This document shows, one piece after another, positions 51,405-61,880 of a stretch of 64,000 nt of DNA. The number at the start of each line of letters is the position of its first letter. Position 1 is the stretch's first letter. A program made the position numbers and the translations under genes. The notes beneath the pieces are model-generated. The model was not told the DNA's origin. It did not search any database and was given only the letters and a program-made list of their open reading frames with translations. Source of the stretch: Gracilariopsis chorda. Its lineage: Eukaryota > Rhodophyta > Florideophyceae > Gracilariales > Gracilariaceae. Where the stretch lies: positions 124,001-188,000 of the forward strand of contig NBIV01000098.1 of assembly GCA_003194525.1 (NCBI GenBank), read 5' to 3'.

Positions 51405-54161
51405 ATGATGGGTGGTCATCAAACTCCCGTTCAACTTCACTCGTGGTTTATAGAACCCATTCGTCATCCATCCAGTAAACTCCACTCCGCTAGTTTTCGC
51501 GTTTGGGGCCTCCCACAACCTGCGTCCAAACGATGGTGGCGTTCTTCTTCCATCGTTTCAGCACCGTCTCCCACCCGACTCACCACCCGCTTTGGAACAT
51601 CTGTCGTCTTGAACGGGCCCCTGTGTGAGGCATATGCGAATCGCGTTAAGATGAGCGCTGATTGTATTGAACGATTTCGAAGCGGATTTCCTAGTGCGTG
51701 GAGATCTCACCTGTCGGAGGCATTTGTCGGCCTGAGAAGAAGTGCTCGAATTGGAGATATTGCACTTCGGCGTGCGGCTGTTCCCATTTTGAGAAAGCCC
51801 TGTGCTCATGGTTCGTCGCGCGATGCACACCGTGTTCGGAAACGCGTTCGTTTTGATGTGCAGCTTCGACCGCTTGACACTTCGCATAGACCGCAGAAAC
51901 GTGCGCGCTCGGCCGTTCCTGTCAAGGGTTCTGACGCATCCCAACCTGCGGATGGGCATAATAACCGTCGTGTGCTGCGGCCTCGTGCAGCAACTAATAC
52001 TTTTCACAACTCACGTGCTTCCAATCAGCGTGTACGACATGAAAAGAGTGTTCATGACGCTTCGCAACCCGATCTGAGAGAGCCCCTGAAATCGGTGAAC
52101 GATAGAACGGCTACATCTGTTAAAAAAGGCACTCGAAGTCCATCAGTAGCGTCCAACTCACCCGTGAAGCCGCATGGAGCTACAGGTGTGACAGAGCGTA
52201 AAGCGAGGACACTCAAAACGAATCCAAGAACTACGCAGAAGAAGAGATTGAGTGATACCCGAATTGCGGTGCCTATTGAACACTCGGCACAGATTCTACG
52301 CGTTAGAAGAAGCAAACGCTTACCTTACATAGCGAATGGTTCCTCAGACAAAGACAAGGAGAATTCTCATCCGAACGTTAAAGCTGCTACTGATCAGTCG
52401 GTGCGACGACGAAAGGGTGCTACTGCGGCTACAAATTCGAAAGTGGACAAGGCGGATGGCGTCCGGCGAGCTCGTTCTGAGCTTGGCGTTGGGGTACAGC
52501 GCAAGAAGAGCCTGTCGGCTAGTGGCTCCGGTGGTGAACAGCGTCGTTTTGTGCCGCAACCACTTGGACCAAACAAGCCAGCTGTCCATAAGGCAGAAAG
52601 TACGCCGAGACGATCCCGGAGAATTCGAGAAATGACCTCGAAAACTGCTCAGAGCCATCCTGAGAACAAGAAGACTGAGAGTCCGAAACAGGTTTCTGTG
52701 GGTTCTGAAAGAACGAAAGCGCAAACTAAAGCAAAACGAGTAGAGGCAAAAGCAGAGATCGTGCCTTCAAAGGAGCATGTTCGTAGTAACGACGAACAAT
52801 CATCGAGACAGCGAAGAAGAACACGCGGGAAGGACGGGCCCTCAAAGGAAAATACTACTATTCAGGACAAGATCCCGTCGGTACAACAAAAAAATACGCG
52901 AACGAAGAGCGTTGGCTCTGATGAAAGCAAATCATCGGTTCAAAAGAGAACTGCACGCGCGAAGGACATTCAGAGGCCTAAAGAGCAGAACTCTGCGCCA
53001 AGAAAGCGTTTGAGGTCCTCCTCCCCTACACAATCAGCTGTAAAGGCTGATCTGAGAGAGAAGCCAACTGAATTGAGGCGTTCTTCCCGACTGCGTGCAC
53101 AGCCTGCTCGTAATACGGCCGAAGACACGAACGATGTACAGAAAGAGGACAGTCCGCAGCGAGCCGCGAACTCGACCGCGCTCAAGTTGGCTACAACGTC
53201 GTGGGATAGACGGAGACCTGAACAAAGCCAGCATCGCTCACACACAATATCCAAAAAGGCCCCAGAATCTGAACGAGGTGGCTCAATCCCTGTTGCGGAT
53301 GCACAGGTGAGAGGAACCAGACTACGAAAGAAGGTATCTTTCGGAAAGCAAGTGGAACGACCTGCCCGTGGTACTGATGACCTAAGCGAATGTAAAGAAG
53401 AATGGACCCAAGAACAACGGGAAGACTTTGAAACACAACGGAATCGGGTGCCGGCGAATGCACCTCGATACTGGGAATCTATTGCTGCTGGTGTGGAGGG
53501 GAAGTCTGTAGAGCAGTGCTTGCAGCTCTGGAAATCTACGTGGGGCTCACCAGTTGCTCCGAAAATAAAGCGAGTGGTGAGCTTTACGCCTGGCATCGCC
53601 GATGAACCGGCTGAGAAAAAGCCCAAACTTTCAACACCTCAGGCGGTTCGAAACGTGCAGAAAGGATCCAAAACCAAGCGCGGTCGTAACACAGCCAAGT
53701 ATCGAATTGCCGTCCGCCGTCTAGCAGACACTGTTGCACGTGACACCAAAGACGATGCACTTGAGCCGGAGATACGAACTCCCGTGGGTTCTGGCAAGAT
53801 GACTGGCGGCCTGTTCGGATTACCCGACCTTCAGGACGGCACGCCTGGCACAGAAGTTCGGCAGAAACGGAGAAACGCTGAACAGGGTGGGGAACGAGCG
53901 ACACCGGAGATTTTGAAGAGGGGCAAGTCCTTTGGTCTACGTGAGGCAGATCAGTATGTATCATTGTTCCGGCAACGTTTGGGAAATGCACCGATAGTTG
54001 CAACTTCAAAAAAGGAAAAGCCGGGTGTCGATCGGCACATTGGTATGAAAGCACCGCTCAACATTACTCCTCTTCACATGGTCTCGGAAGATTTGTTGCT
54101 ATCGAACACTCAAGACAGTGATGATAGTGCCGTATCTGACGACGGAGACTTGTTCTTTTAA
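51405..54161 (+). CDS. KNL2: KNL2/Mis18BP1-like centromere protein (SANTA and SANT domains)
   Basis: 918 residues, single exon. Residues 9-103 match the SANTA domain: VQLHSWFIEP, the RWWRSSSIV segment, FGTSVVLNG, then FRSGFPSAW. Residues about 665-712 form a SANT/Myb domain (EWTQEQREDFETQ, then YWESIAAGV and SVEQCLQLW). The SANTA-then-SANT order is that of KNL2/Mis18BP1, which helps load centromeric histone CENP-A. The 550 residues between are basic, Ser/Lys/Arg-rich and disordered, with three RRS-type motifs (RRSKRLPYI, RRSRRIRE, RRSSRLRAQP) that faintly resemble the CENP-C motif of plant KNL2. A nuclear location is expected. The domain assignment is by eye. Confidence 0.82.
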   Translation: MMGGHQTPVQLHSWFIEPIRHPSSKLHSASFRVWGLPQPASKRWWRSSSIVSAPSPTRLTTRFGTSVVLNGPLCEAYANRVKMSADCIERFRSGFPSAWRSHLSEAFVGLRRSARIGDIALRRAAVPILRKPCAHGSSRDAHRVRKRVRFDVQLRPLDTSHRPQKRARSAVPVKGSDASQPADGHNNRRVLRPRAATNTFHNSRASNQRVRHEKSVHDASQPDLREPLKSVNDRTATSVKKGTRSPSVASNSPVKPHGATGVTERKARTLKTNPRTTQKKRLSDTRIAVPIEHSAQILRVRRSKRLPYIANGSSDKDKENSHPNVKAATDQSVRRRKGATAATNSKVDKADGVRRARSELGVGVQRKKSLSASGSGGEQRRFVPQPLGPNKPAVHKAESTPRRSRRIREMTSKTAQSHPENKKTESPKQVSVGSERTKAQTKAKRVEAKAEIVPSKEHVRSNDEQSSRQRRRTRGKDGPSKENTTIQDKIPSVQQKNTRTKSVGSDESKSSVQKRTARAKDIQRPKEQNSAPRKRLRSSSPTQSAVKADLREKPTELRRSSRLRAQPARNTAEDTNDVQKEDSPQRAANSTALKLATTSWDRRRPEQSQHRSHTISKKAPESERGGSIPVADAQVRGTRLRKKVSFGKQVERPARGTDDLSECKEEWTQEQREDFETQRNRVPANAPRYWESIAAGVEGKSVEQCLQLWKSTWGSPVAPKIKRVVSFTPGIADEPAEKKPKLSTPQAVRNVQKGSKTKRGRNTAKYRIAVRRLADTVARDTKDDALEPEIRTPVGSGKMTGGLFGLPDLQDGTPGTEVRQKRRNAEQGGERATPEILKRGKSFGLREADQYVSLFRQRLGNAPIVATSKKEKPGVDRHIGMKAPLNITPLHMVSEDLLLSNTQDSDDSAVSDDGDLFF

Positions 54162-55414
54162 GCTAACTGGGTTCTGTGATAGTGTCGAACAACCACGCTC
54201 CTCGCGGTTTGTAATCCCCAACATTGTGGGTCATCAATCACGTAAATTGCTTACTAGGAACAGTAACAGAGAAGATAACTCTAAGTACAGTATCAAAGAT
54301 TCAGCGCCCAGTACAACGGTACTATCACGGACTTTCTCCCAAATCCACAAACTCAGTCGAACGACGGGTGCAGGCCAAGCAGCGCACTGCAATCACGTAA
54401 CCCTTCACTTGTTTTTCTCGAGTCTCCTGCCCACAATCTTTGCGCTCTGCAAAAGTTCACCAGAACCCCCTCGCTTAAGATCTTTGCGAGACGAAGCATA
54501 ACATTCCTGCAAAGACGGAGGTTCAGAATCGCGTCATCGAGGCCGAAGCGCCTTGCGGAATAACTTGCTCATCCTCCCACATCTCCGTCGGCAATACGCT
54601 GTGCGATGCACGTGGTTGCCTATGGCGCGTTCTCATGCCCTTTTTGTTTTTTTTCTTCTGTGGTGCATGGGGGCACAGGGTAAGCAACTACTGTCACACA
54701 GATATCGGCGTGCAAGATGCCTCTCCGTGTAAGATTCGTAACGGTCTTGAGTGCGTTTTGTTTCTTCTGCTGTGAGTCGCCTGACGTAATTGGCGTGGTT
54801 CTTGGTTTTAAATCACCAGTCTTGTCATATGCTTCGTACAAGGGTAAGTTAGGATAGGACCGCTTCTTTTTCCAATGTTTGTTGATGTCAGTCACACCTA
54901 TGGTCTCCCCATGTCAACAATGTGCGGAAGCTGAAATCTAGACACTCCCTCGGAGAGCGTGTAGGTGCATCAATCTGATTGAGAGCACGATTCGGTTTGT
55001 GTTCAATCGCCATGAACAGGTTACAAGTACTCAACGGTAGAAGGCTGCTGCACAAATTCGTGCAGCTGCAAAAAGGAATGCGGGGAGCACCTGTGGTATG
55101 AATACGCGTTTAAAGCGTTAAGACTTAACCCCTTCCCCCTGTGGTCATGAACATAAGCTCAAAAACAGGTATCGCTCTGTCAAAACATTACAGTAGAATA
55201 ACAGTACTTAAGCTAGACGACGACGACAAGCACGTAAAGAAAGGAAGTCAGTGCACTCCACTCACACGCTCGATACCCTCTTGCTACCAAGTGTAATGCA
55301 AGAGGTGTACCGAACGGGGAATACACGAGCTAACTGGCGTAAAGCAAGCAAGAAATGAAAGTCAAGGAAAGAGTTGTGTGCATAAGACGGTAACGAGGGC
55401 GACTTGTTGAGAAT
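54162..55414. other. Mostly gene-free stretch with one possible small minus-strand frame
   Basis: About 1.25 kb. A 91-codon minus-strand frame (54620-54895, MTDINKHWKKKRSYPNLP) has plausible protein composition but no family I recognise. Its 3' end runs into a T-rich tract. Nothing else seen. Confidence 0.3.
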
Positions 55415-56851
55415 TTAGTGAAACAACAACTCATCAAAAAGGTTAGCGGTGAAGGGTTGAAGAGTATATCGAGTTAGCAAATAAAACAACAATCCAGCGG
55501 TAATGCTTATTGGTAAAGCCGGTAAAGCCTTTCTACACACAGTGACAAGAAACAACGTCGCGCACAGACCAGCAAGAATAGCTATAAAACTAGTGATGGC
55601 AGTCATGGCACCCGTCTTACTGGCTTCCGCTACCAGAATGGAATAGAAGACAAAGTCTCCTAAACCGAGTTTGAGATGGGTGCCCAGTGTACCGACTGGA
55701 ATTTGTTCTTTGGGTTCTTCTACGGGGTTTGCGGTTGGAAATGATTCTTCAGCAGGTTGTTGTGGTTCTTGGGATGATTGTGGCTCTTGTGGTGGTTCAG
55801 TGGTTCGGGAGGCGGATTTGTTTTTAGATCTTTTTCTCTTGGCAAAGTCAAAGTATCTTCGTCTGTAGGCGGGTTTAGACGCTTGCGGAGTGTCAGACAC
55901 CTGATCGGGGGTAAGCACGTCAACCTGTTGTTCTTGTTGTTCTTGTTGCTCTTGTTGCTCTTGTTGCTCTTGCTGCTCTTGTTGCTCTTGTTGTTCTTGT
56001 TCTTGCTGCTGTTGTTGTTGTTGCGACTGTTCCGACAGCGCACGCATCTGCTGTTGGACTTGTTCCAAATCGGCAGCAGTGACAGGTTTGGGCGGGGACG
56101 AAGTGGCACTTGGATGATCGCGACCGGCAGCCTGCGGATTGGTATCATACACAAGAGCAGGAAGATCATCTCCACGTTCCCTCGCCAAGGCGACCAAAGT
56201 CTTCAAAGGGCCGCCCGGTCCTAAGACGGCGTACAAGTCCCATACAACCAAACCGGCCAAAACTGCCCAGATGGACCAGGACGGGAGCGGGCGGAATATA
56301 AACGCCATGAGAGCGGACATGACTATGAGATATGCCTGGTTGATTAATCTTGGTACGGACGAAAAGACGGCGAACAAACCGGTGACAGTGAAGTTCCACA
56401 CTGCGAGGAAGAGGGTTATCCAGTCGAGATTGATGCAGTGGGAACGACAAAAGTCGAATACGTAAAGGCCGCCAATGTATCCAAAGATAACGAAGACGGC
56501 AGTGACCAACCAGGCGTTGATAATCTTTTGTCGGCCTGTCTTGTAGAGCCAGACGATTAGGAAGGTGAACACAATGACGAGGGAGAAGAAGACGACCATG
56601 AAGACAATGGGCACTATTCGCGACGTCTGAGCTTTGTCTGAAAGCGGTTGAGTGTAGATTTTGTCATACCGGCGCTTGCCCCTTTCCACGCATTGGGAGG
56701 AATCTCCATGGCCGTTGACGAACCATACAGCCAGTATCATGCATATCATGACGGGGGTGAGCACTCTTGCAATCGCCTTTGTGAGCACGTCATACTGATG
56801 AATGGTTTTCAGCGGCGATGGACGGCGTGGAGACGAGGATCGTCGCGGCAT
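55415..56851 (-). CDS. PSEN: Presenilin (intramembrane aspartyl protease, gamma-secretase catalytic subunit type)
   Basis: 478 residues from the ATG at 56851; an earlier ATG at 56887 adds 12. About nine membrane helices. Catalytic Asp205 lies in WDLYAVLGPGGPLKTLV, where animal presenilins have YDLVAVL, and the following ALARERGDDLPALVY matches the family closely. Catalytic Asp399 lies in GLGDFVFYSILV. PALP is at 444-447. The cytosolic loop between helices 6 and 7 is replaced by about 130 disordered residues with a Gln/Glu-rich repeat. Presenilin cleaves membrane proteins within the bilayer with nicastrin, Aph-1 and Pen-2. Plants, mosses and some algae have it with unclear substrates. Single exon. 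Confidence 0.93.
   Translation of the reverse strand: MPRRSSSPRRPSPLKTIHQYDVLTKAIARVLTPVMICMILAVWFVNGHGDSSQCVERGKRRYDKIYTQPLSDKAQTSRIVPIVFMVVFFSLVIVFTFLIVWLYKTGRQKIINAWLVTAVFVIFGYIGGLYVFDFCRSHCINLDWITLFLAVWNFTVTGLFAVFSSVPRLINQAYLIVMSALMAFIFRPLPSWSIWAVLAGLVVWDLYAVLGPGGPLKTLVALARERGDDLPALVYDTNPQAAGRDHPSATSSPPKPVTAADLEQVQQQMRALSEQSQQQQQQQEQEQQEQQEQQEQQEQQEQQEQQEQQVDVLTPDQVSDTPQASKPAYRRRYFDFAKRKRSKNKSASRTTEPPQEPQSSQEPQQPAEESFPTANPVEEPKEQIPVGTLGTHLKLGLGDFVFYSILVAEASKTGAMTAITSFIAILAGLCATLFLVTVCRKALPALPISITAGLLFYLLTRYTLQPFTANLFDELLFH
55921..56024 (-). repeat. CAA/GAG-type trinucleotide tract coding for Gln-Gln-Glu repeats
   Basis: On the minus strand the tract reads as repeated GAG-CAA-CAA-like codons, giving about ten Glu-Gln-Gln units plus a pure Gln run in the presenilin loop. 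It stays in frame. Such tracts often vary in length among strains. Confidence 0.85.
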
Positions 56852-57784
56852 GGTTAGCGCCAAGGTAAGGCAGTGGGTATTACTCAAGCGGTGGAGAAGA
56901 GAAGGGGGAGGGAGAGGGAGACTGCGACGGGACGGCGGGTTTGTTTCTCGAGGGGGTCTGTCTGTCTGTGCGTCTGTCTCGCTCTGTTGCGCGGCGGAGG
57001 CGGGTGCAATGCGGACGGGGGGGCTGCAGCGCTACCGCTGCGCAGTGCGCACGCTGCTCGCGCATTTCTCACCGCACTGTGCGCCACAAACGGGCTATTG
57101 CTTGTGCATGTCAGTTCAAACGGTTTCTCTCCACGTGGCCATGTGGGCACGTGGACACGCTGCCACGCATTGGGCATTGCGCGGCGCAGCAAGCGCGGTT
57201 CACGCGCCACGGCGCAGCTACCGTGTAGTAAGTGTACTGTATAGATAGAAAACTTACCCTGCAGATATCTACTTGTACGATTACAAATGCGCTGAAAGTG
57301 CAGCAATCTGCTTGTGTGTCCCGGTCGCGATCAGCTGTAAACGACGGCGCGCCCCAAATTCGCGAGCTGTGGGGCCACGCATGTGGTCCAACCTGCGCAT
57401 GAGCTGAGGAGGCAGAGGGAGGTTTCTGGCTAAGGTAAGGTATGGCCGCAGGACTTGCGTCACGAATACAGTCCGCGTCTGCTCGTCAACGGCAGTGGCG
57501 CCGGCTGCGCTGTTGCTGAGAGCGAGATTTCGAGCCCAATCTCGCCGGTTACCGCCCATATTCCCGCCGTATGTTAAGCTCTTCTTCAACCCGCTCAGCT
57601 TGCACCAACGATGCGACATACATACAAGCCCGCTTCTGAGCTGCACGCCTTTCCATATCCATACAGCCCTGTTTCTATGCTGCACATCCTTCCCACATCC
57701 GCATGACCGTCGCCCCTTTTAAGCTGCTCATCCGCAGCAGCTTCTTTCCCGCATCCCAAACCCACCACCCCCCTCAGCTGAAAC
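56852..57784. other. Divergent spacer between presenilin and GH16, with one possible small frame
   Basis: About 930 bp. A minus-strand frame of 92 codons (57284-57559, MGGNRRDWARNLALSNSAAG) has protein-like composition, but I recognise no family and it lies in the likely promoter region. A GGGTAAGT donor-like site sits on the minus strand near 57257, so part of a spliced small gene is possible. Confidence 0.3.
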
Positions 57785-59587
57785 ATGTCGTCCACAACGC
57801 TCTCTGTTGCACTCCTTACATGTATCCTGTTCCAATCATGCACAGCCGCCATCCGCCCAAACGTACCATGGCGCTCGTCCGCAACCTTCAAGTACGATCG
57901 AGTAGTATCGGATGAGTTCTCTCTGAGAGTGTTGGATACGTCCAAATGGGATCCCCACGGAAAGCGCAATCCAGACACAAACTGCCCCAATTGGAACGGC
58001 CCGCCATCAACCTCCCAACCAGAATGGTCAACCTTCTTTCCAACCACCACCGACCCCGACACCCTGCTGCCCACCGAGAAGCTCTACTCCGTGCGCAACG
58101 GCAAACTCACACTGTACAACGGCGTTAGGCCGCTCGAATACTTCACCAAACGAGAGTATTATTGTAACACAACCACGTTCAAGTGCAATCACGACAATAC
58201 CATCGATTGTTTCGCCACCAACTATAATGGAGTGCCGTTCTATAAGGATGCTGCAAAGACCATGTACGCCGGTGTGACGCATGATAAGTGCAAGATTGAA
58301 CCGTTTTGCATCCCGCATCCAGAGTACGTCACGGGCAAACCGCGCGTGTACTCGCGAATTGTGGGCGCGCATCTCACGTCCAAGACGCCTTTCAAGTACG
58401 GCTTCTTCGAAGTTGCTGTTCAAATAGGCAATTCGCCATCCGTGGCCGCCGTGTGGATGCACGACGATCAAATGGTGAACGGCTATTGCCGCTTCATAAC
58501 GAACACCGATCCATCCCGAAGCGGCGACCGCGTGTTGGAATGCCCCAGCTTGATTCGGTCGCGGCGCTGGCAGGAAATTGATATGTTGGAAGCGATGAAC
58601 AGTGCGTTTCATAAACAGCTTTACATCCCGAACATCCACGCGTTTGCGGGCTACAAGGGTGAGTTCACCAGCGAGATTGCGCAGGATAGCGGAGATGGTA
58701 ACATGGGCGGAGGCCCCATTCTGGTGAAATCCTCGCTGTTTAATGAACCCAAGCCGAGCTTTGGTGACGTGCCTGCTGCGGATCGAAAGTCTAATGACTG
58801 GCATTTCAGCTCTGGTTCGGTGCACAAGCTGAATGCGGCTTGGAGTGACCGACCTCGCAAACTGGGCATGTACTGGTCTCCCAAGGAAATTCGGTTCTAT
58901 GTGGACGGGAAGGAGGTGCGTCGTATTCGGAATACGCTCATTCATCAGCCCATGTTGATGGACCTTTCGTACTCGTTCAACGTGCAGTGGGCCAGAGAGA
59001 CGGCTACAACGCAGCGGATTGAAGAACCATTCCACATTTACTACGTTCGTCGGTGGGACGTGTACACTGACGACGGGTTGGACCCGCCCAGCTCTCTACC
59101 GTTCGACGAAAAAATGACGACGTTCGGAAACCACTACGGAGAAGATTTGTTGGGAATGTTTGAAAGATTCCCCACCAACGACGACAAGACGTTCTCCGAA
59201 GTGCTGCCGGAAGAGGACACGTTATCCGGGCCGTCGTCGCGCATGCAAACGGGGGTGGCAGAGTTTGACCTGGGCGACACGGACTACATGCTGAGTGAGT
59301 TGCAGGTGAACAGAAGCGTGTTCAGCGTGCGACAGGGACGGAGGCAGCGACGGGCAGGCGGGGTCGGAAACAGGAGGTTCTCCAAAGCCAGACGGAAACT
59401 GAGTGCGCAGGAACGGTTAGTGGCGCTGAGTTACGCCAGCCGGTTCGCGGGGGTGCGCCGCCTGGGGGAGCGCGCGGAGGTGGTGCCGGACGCGGAAACG
59501 ACTGTGTTCGAATTCGCCAACCCGAACGCCAACGGCGCCGGATGGGCCACCACGGACGGGCTGGGCACGGACGGCTCCCTCTCTTAG
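57785..59587 (+). CDS. Secreted GH16 glycoside hydrolase, agarase/porphyranase-like
   Basis: 600 residues. Residues 1-22 are a signal peptide (hydrophobic core LSVALLTCILF, Ala-rich end). The catalytic jelly-roll carries the GH16 E-x-D-x-x-E motif, QEIDMLEA: Glu264 nucleophile, Asp266, Glu269 acid/base. Supporting segments are FEVAVQIGNSPSVAAVWM and KEIRFYVDGKEVRRI. The E-x-D-x-x-E spacing is that of agarases, porphyranases and carrageenases, not the E-x-D-x-E of lichenases. The substrate is probably an algal galactan, the organism's own wall if it is a red alga. The last 130 residues are not part of the fold and include a basic cluster (RQGRRQRRAGG). Single exon. Confidence 0.85.
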   Translation: MSSTTLSVALLTCILFQSCTAAIRPNVPWRSSATFKYDRVVSDEFSLRVLDTSKWDPHGKRNPDTNCPNWNGPPSTSQPEWSTFFPTTTDPDTLLPTEKLYSVRNGKLTLYNGVRPLEYFTKREYYCNTTTFKCNHDNTIDCFATNYNGVPFYKDAAKTMYAGVTHDKCKIEPFCIPHPEYVTGKPRVYSRIVGAHLTSKTPFKYGFFEVAVQIGNSPSVAAVWMHDDQMVNGYCRFITNTDPSRSGDRVLECPSLIRSRRWQEIDMLEAMNSAFHKQLYIPNIHAFAGYKGEFTSEIAQDSGDGNMGGGPILVKSSLFNEPKPSFGDVPAADRKSNDWHFSSGSVHKLNAAWSDRPRKLGMYWSPKEIRFYVDGKEVRRIRNTLIHQPMLMDLSYSFNVQWARETATTQRIEEPFHIYYVRRWDVYTDDGLDPPSSLPFDEKMTTFGNHYGEDLLGMFERFPTNDDKTFSEVLPEEDTLSGPSSRMQTGVAEFDLGDTDYMLSELQVNRSVFSVRQGRRQRRAGGVGNRRFSKARRKLSAQERLVALSYASRFAGVRRLGERAEVVPDAETTVFEFANPNANGAGWATTDGLGTDGSLS

Positions 59588-59835
59588 CGCGCAGCTATTG
59601 TATTGGCGGAGGCGTACAGATATCTTACAAGGGATAAAGTGGCAGCGAATCATCGCGCGGCGTAGCGCTAATACACAAACGGCCACGACTGCAGTAACGC
59701 AGCGCCACTCGTTTCGCCACAATTTTTCATTCTCTCTAGATATACTCTCCCTTTAGCCACTGCACTCATTCCCCCCACCCCCCCCCCTTCACCCCCCTCC
59801 CGCCCTCTCCCCACCTGTCTCCCGTTCCGCCCGCC
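59588..59835. other. Short spacer before COP1
   Basis: About 250 bp, pyrimidine-rich close to the COP1 start codon, with C runs at about 59776-59800. No gene. Confidence 0.5.
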
Positions 59836-61880
59836 ATGTTGTCGCGAAAGTCGCAGTCCGCGTCGACCTCCGCGTCTTCCCCGCGCTGTCCAATCTGTCG
59901 CTCCGCGCCCACCGACCCCTTCGTCACCCGCTGCGCGCACACCTTCTGCTACGAGTGCATCAGCACGCATCTCGCCAACGCGCATACCTGCCCCATCTGC
60001 GCCGCTTATCTCACCGCGCAGATGCTCACCCCCGCTTCCTCCCCCCCAGACAACCCCGCCACCCCCCGCGAACCCCATCCCCCCGCGCCCCGCCACACCC
60101 GACCTCCCCGCCCCGCCTCAACCCGCGCCCCAGGCCGCCCGCGCAGCGCCCCGACGCCGCCGCCAGACGCGCCAGGGCGCAGGCTGTTGCCGATGCCGCT
60201 TTACTACCCCCCACAACCGCCCCCCCGTCTTCCGCACCGCCCAGAACCCCCACCGTTACACCTCCCGCAACAGCGCCGCCGCCCGCGCCCGTCGTACCGC
60301 CCTTGCCGGCCGTGCCGGGAGACGCGCGCGCGTTGTTGGCGGCCGGCGAGAATCTGTCCGCCGAGCAGCTTGCCGGCATCATTGCCCAGTTGCAACAGAA
60401 GCTTGAACAGAAGGAAGACGTTGAACGACGCGTGGAGACCGCCCTTTTGCTCGACTTTTTGCACCATGTGCGCAAGGAGAAACAAACCATCATAACGCGC
60501 TTGCGACGCGAGGTTGCCCTCCTAGAGGATGACGTCAACGCTGCAGAGCTGCAACGAGCTCGTTTCAGAACGCCGGACACGTCGTCTGCAACAAGTTGCG
60601 CCTCGGATGGCCGCCATACCGCGCTTGATTTGCGCAACAGGCGCACGCGTTGTGAGTCGCCTTCGAGTAACCCCGCTTTCATCAAAAAGAGAAAACGACT
60701 CAGTCACGTTTACGACCTCTTGCAGAACCACTACTTCTCCACCGTCGCCTCGCAGCATGGCGAACGACGCTCCACAGCGCTTCAGTCTTTCAAGGATGAT
60801 ATTTCAAAGCTCACTCAGTATACGCGATTGCGCGATTCTGCAACGCTCATGCACGTAGCCAGAGTCCCGGATGCGCCTGGTCGCGACGTCTTCAAGGCCT
60901 CTAATATTGTTTCATCCATTGAGTTTGATCGCGACTCTGAGTTTCTCGCCACGGCGGGCGTTACGAAGCGTATCAAGATTTTCGAGTTCTCCAGTGTCAC
61001 TCGAAATCTCACCGACGTTCACTACCCGATTCGAGAAATCAAGGCCAACGAGAAGCTCAGTTGGATCTGTTGGAACCCTTACATCCGACATCACCTCGTG
61101 TCGTCCGATTATGAAGGCGTGGTTGCGCTGTGGGACATCAACTTGGGCAAGGCTTATTGTGAGTTTGAAGAGCATGAAAGCCGCGTGTGGAGCGTTGACT
61201 TTTGTCCTACTAAACCGACCGTGTTTGCGTCTGGCTCCGACGATTGTCGCGTCAAGTTGTGGTGCACGTCGCAGCGAAACAGCGTGCTCACCATTGATAA
61301 CCGAGGTGCCAATGTGTGTTCAGTCAAGTTTCACCCCACCGCACCCGAAAAACTTGCGTTTGGTAGCGTCGATCACGGCATTCATTACTACGACCTACGC
61401 AAGGCTGAGCAGCCGTTGCACGTGTTTAAATCGCATTCGCGCACCGTGAGCTACGTCAAGTTCATGTCGCCTTCCTCGCTGGTATCCGCTTCGGTGGATT
61501 CTACCGTGAAGTTGTGGGATCTTAAAACGATGAGCTTGGAACGCAACTTCACAGGACACAAGAATGACCGCAACTTTGTGGGACTTAGTGTGACGCCGGA
61601 CTACATTGCGTGTGGATCAGAGGAAAACACTGTTTATTGTTATTATAAGGCTATTCCGAGACCTTTTGCGACGTATCGCTTTTCGAGCGTTGACCCGCTT
61701 ACCGGTAAGGAAATGCAGGGTGATGATTACTCGCAGTTTGTGAGTAGCGTTTGTTGGTGCCCGAGGGACCCGACCAAATTGATTGCGGCGAATAGCTTGG
61801 GCAATGTCAAGGTTTTGTCGCTCGAGTCGGAGGACAGTGATGAGGAGAAGGACGAAAAGAGACACAGAACCGAACGATGA
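59836..61880 (+). CDS. COP1: COP1-type E3 ubiquitin ligase (RING, coiled coil, WD40), in two frames
   Basis: The RING finger (CPICRSAPTDPFVTRC, then CAHTFCYECI and TCPIC) starts at 59836. The coiled coil (LSAEQLAGIIAQLQQKLEQK, then LLLDFLHHVRKEKQ) and the WD40 propeller lie in a different frame that runs to 61880. WD40 landmarks include GHKNDRNFVGLSV and ACGSEENTVYCYYKA, diagnostic of COP1. The change falls in a C-rich Pro linker between about 60010 and 60250. A 59-base intron 60186-60244 (GTTGCC donor, TTTACTAC branch-like site, CCCAG acceptor) would restore the frame; an indel in a C run such as 60041-60047 is the alternative. COP1 marks light-signalling transcription factors for degradation in plants. 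Confidence 0.87.

Noticed and set aside
55778-56224. Plus-strand frame rich in Leu opposite the presenilin repeat
   Set aside because: A poly-Leu run is simply the antisense of the Gln/Glu repeat.
60026-60685. 219-codon minus-strand frame over COP1
   Set aside because: Gly/Ala/Arg-rich antisense of the Pro-rich COP1 linker and coil.
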